Source of the DNA: Sphingobacterium arenae
GTDB lineage: Bacteria; Bacteroidota; Bacteroidia; Sphingobacteriales; Sphingobacteriaceae
Length of the DNA: 64,000 nt
Reading direction: 5' to 3'
NCBI RefSeq assembly: GCF_014692505.1
Contig: NZ_JACNYK010000001.1
Span: forward strand, 939,922-1,003,921
Shown: in pieces, positions 62,587-64,000 of the stretch
How the letters are laid out: every line of letters starts with the position of its first letter
How positions within the stretch are numbered: the stretch's first letter is position 1
Position numbers and translations under genes: made by a program
The notes under the pieces: model-generated
The model's input: the letters and a program-made list of their open reading frames with translations, nothing else
Told to the model about the DNA's origin: nothing
Database searches by the model: none

Positions 62587-64000
62587 ATGAAACAGATAAT
62601 TTATGCGACAGTATGTTTAGTTACCATACTTGTCGGTTGTAACAAAAACTGGGACACCCATTACGGAGAAGAAGAGGGAACAGTATCTTCCCTGAATCTT
62701 TTGGCCTATTTAAAATCGCAGCCCCAGTATTCGGACTTTGTGGCCAAGCTAGAAGAATATGATTTGGCAGCGGAACTCGCGCGCGACCAGAACCTGACTA
62801 TTTGGGCGGTTTCTAATGAAAAAATGGGCGCATTGAATAATTTGGGAGAAGATACCGAGTTTATCCTGCGGTACCATATCAACAGTTTGATGTATGATAA
62901 TACCAAGCTCAAGAGTGGGTTACGTGTGATGACCTTCAATGGTAAATATTTATCGATAAACAAAGATGGCGGGGTCGTACACGTCGGTGATGCAGCAGTC
63001 GTGAAAGGGAATCAGATTTGCCAGAACGGTGTAGTCCATGAGATCGACCAACTCTTGACCCCCGATTTGAGCATTTATGAATACGTAGAAGCGTTGGGTA
63101 GTGATTACTCGATCATCCGGGATACCATCCTCGCGATGAACGATACCATTTTTGACCTAGAAAACAGTATTCCGATTGGTGTGGACCCGACGGGTAATAC
63201 GCTGTATGACTCGGTATATGTAATTACCAACCCTATTTTCGAAAAAGCAGATATCCGGTCGGAGTTCTCGGAAATAACGATGTTTTTGCCTAGCAATCAC
63301 GTTATCGAAAATTGTTTTAATGATCTAGGACTATTGTACGATCAATTTGGTAAGGAATTTTTGAAAGAGGATTCTTTAGTGGCCTTCATCTGGATCAAAG
63401 ATGCTATCTTTTATAAATCATTACTCGATGATGTTTCGGGAGAAGATCTTACATCAGTTTTTGGAAAGCTTTGGAAGCCTTCCGTGCAAAAAGTAGACCC
63501 AAATTTTAGGCGCATGAGCAACGGCCGTATCTACGAGATCAGCAAACTCAAAATACCAAATAACGTCCATATCAGTATGATTAAGCAATTGTTTCATTAT
63601 TGGGAGTTTGTACCGGATGACGAGAAGGATTTGCGGTTTACATTGAATAACGTCAAAAGTATTGGACCTGCAGATGATGTTACCGTAACGTTTCCTACTA
63701 TTGGTGTAGAGATAACTTATCGCACACTACGGATAGAGGGTGATCTGGAAGATAACAAACCAACATCGATTGACTATACACCAGTTATGTTGGAGCGGAA
63801 CGCAGATGGTTCGACGGATTATAAGGTCGTCGAAGTACCGCCCGGAGAGTATAACCTGTATATGGGATTCCGAGCAACGAACCATCCCTTTGTCAATATT
63901 TATATTGACGATAAACCCGTTGCGTTAAATCTCAATGTGGAGCCGGCAACACCTTGGCATTTCGATCGGAATACGAATACGGTGCCTGGAACGAAGTACA
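62587..64000 (+). CDS. FAS1-domain lipoprotein, 3' end outside the window
   Basis: A frame open from the ATG at 62587 to the last base, at least 471 residues. The N-terminus has a lipobox (TILVGCNKNW). Two FAS1 domains follow: LTIWAVSNEKMGAL with QNGVVHEIDQLLTP, and ITMFLPSNHVIENCF with SNGRIYEISKL. A beta-sandwich-like region begins near 330 (VTVTFPTIGVEITYRTLRI, PPGEYNLYMGFRA), similar in style to the C-terminus of the preceding gene. It starts 16 bp after that gene, so it is the sixth member of the PL1/FAS1 operon. Its end and any further genes are not seen. Confidence 0.82.
   Translation, partial: MKQIIYATVCLVTILVGCNKNWDTHYGEEEGTVSSLNLLAYLKSQPQYSDFVAKLEEYDLAAELARDQNLTIWAVSNEKMGALNNLGEDTEFILRYHINSLMYDNTKLKSGLRVMTFNGKYLSINKDGGVVHVGDAAVVKGNQICQNGVVHEIDQLLTPDLSIYEYVEALGSDYSIIRDTILAMNDTIFDLENSIPIGVDPTGNTLYDSVYVITNPIFEKADIRSEFSEITMFLPSNHVIENCFNDLGLLYDQFGKEFLKEDSLVAFIWIKDAIFYKSLLDDVSGEDLTSVFGKLWKPSVQKVDPNFRRMSNGRIYEISKLKIPNNVHISMIKQLFHYWEFVPDDEKDLRFTLNNVKSIGPADDVTVTFPTIGVEITYRTLRIEGDLEDNKPTSIDYTPVMLERNADGSTDYKVVEVPPGEYNLYMGFRATNHPFVNIYIDDKPVALNLNVEPATPWHFDRNTNTVPGTKY

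Noticed and set aside
1..64000. tRNA, rRNA, CRISPR arrays, transposase genes or prophage genes
   Set aside because: None was recognised. The only mobile-like signal is the non-coding repeat region at 5662-6174.

Overview
The window looks like the chromosome of a Sphingobacteriaceae-type Bacteroidota (Sphingobacterium/Pedobacter/Olivibacter/Parapedobacter range). Reasons: SusC/SusD pairs, hybrid two-component regulators (HTCS) with AraC output domains, promoters with a TAnnTTTG-like -7 element and no clear Shine-Dalgarno sites, and many lipoproteins. It is one long catabolic island for rhamnose-rich pectin, mainly rhamnogalacturonan I (RG-I), followed by a second pectin locus.

Layout. (A) 1-5661: a GH106-type alpha-L-rhamnosidase cut by the window start, a GH127 beta-L-arabinofuranosidase and a SASA-type acetylesterase. 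(B) 5662-6174: a non-coding stretch packed with nested inverted repeats. (C) 6175-8505: a secreted DUF5703 protein. (D) 8640-14569: L-rhamnose catabolism, with rhamnose/H+ symporter, fused rhamnulose-1-phosphate aldolase/lactaldehyde dehydrogenase, rhamnose isomerase and an FGGY kinase. (E) 14707-21244: a GH28 and an HTCS on the minus strand, and a GntR-family regulator divergent from them. (F) 21338-38398: RG-I enzymes, namely GH2, GH28, PL11 lyase, two CE12 acetylesterases, a sulfatase, GH105, a second GH2, rhamnose mutarotase and GH106. (G) 38555-47712: SusC/SusD, then GH106 and GH105. (H) 47882-52267: a second HTCS. (I) 52521-64000: a second locus with PL1 pectate lyase, a multi-FAS1 lipoprotein, SusC/SusD and two more FAS1 lipoproteins, the last cut by the window end.

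How it fits together. PL11, GH28 and CE12 would cut and deacetylate the RG-I backbone. GH105 removes the unsaturated uronate left by the lyase, GH106 releases rhamnose, and GH2/GH127 take galactose and arabinose side chains. SusC/SusD import oligosaccharides. Free L-rhamnose is anomerised by RhaM, imported by RhaT and broken down by RhaI, the kinase and RhaEW.

The main discovery is regulatory. Nine promoters spread over about 40 kb, on both strands, carry the same short element: two direct repeats of roughly CAKGANRS starting 10 bp apart, with the first repeat starting exactly 37 bp before a TAnnTTnG-like -7 box. They sit upstream of rhaT, the minus-strand GH28, both HTCS genes, GH2, the GH28-PL11 operon, the GH105 operon, susC and the GH106-GH105 operon. 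They define a single regulon joining polysaccharide breakdown to rhamnose catabolism. The PL1/FAS1 locus lacks this element and instead has a 10-base direct repeat with 21-bp spacing.
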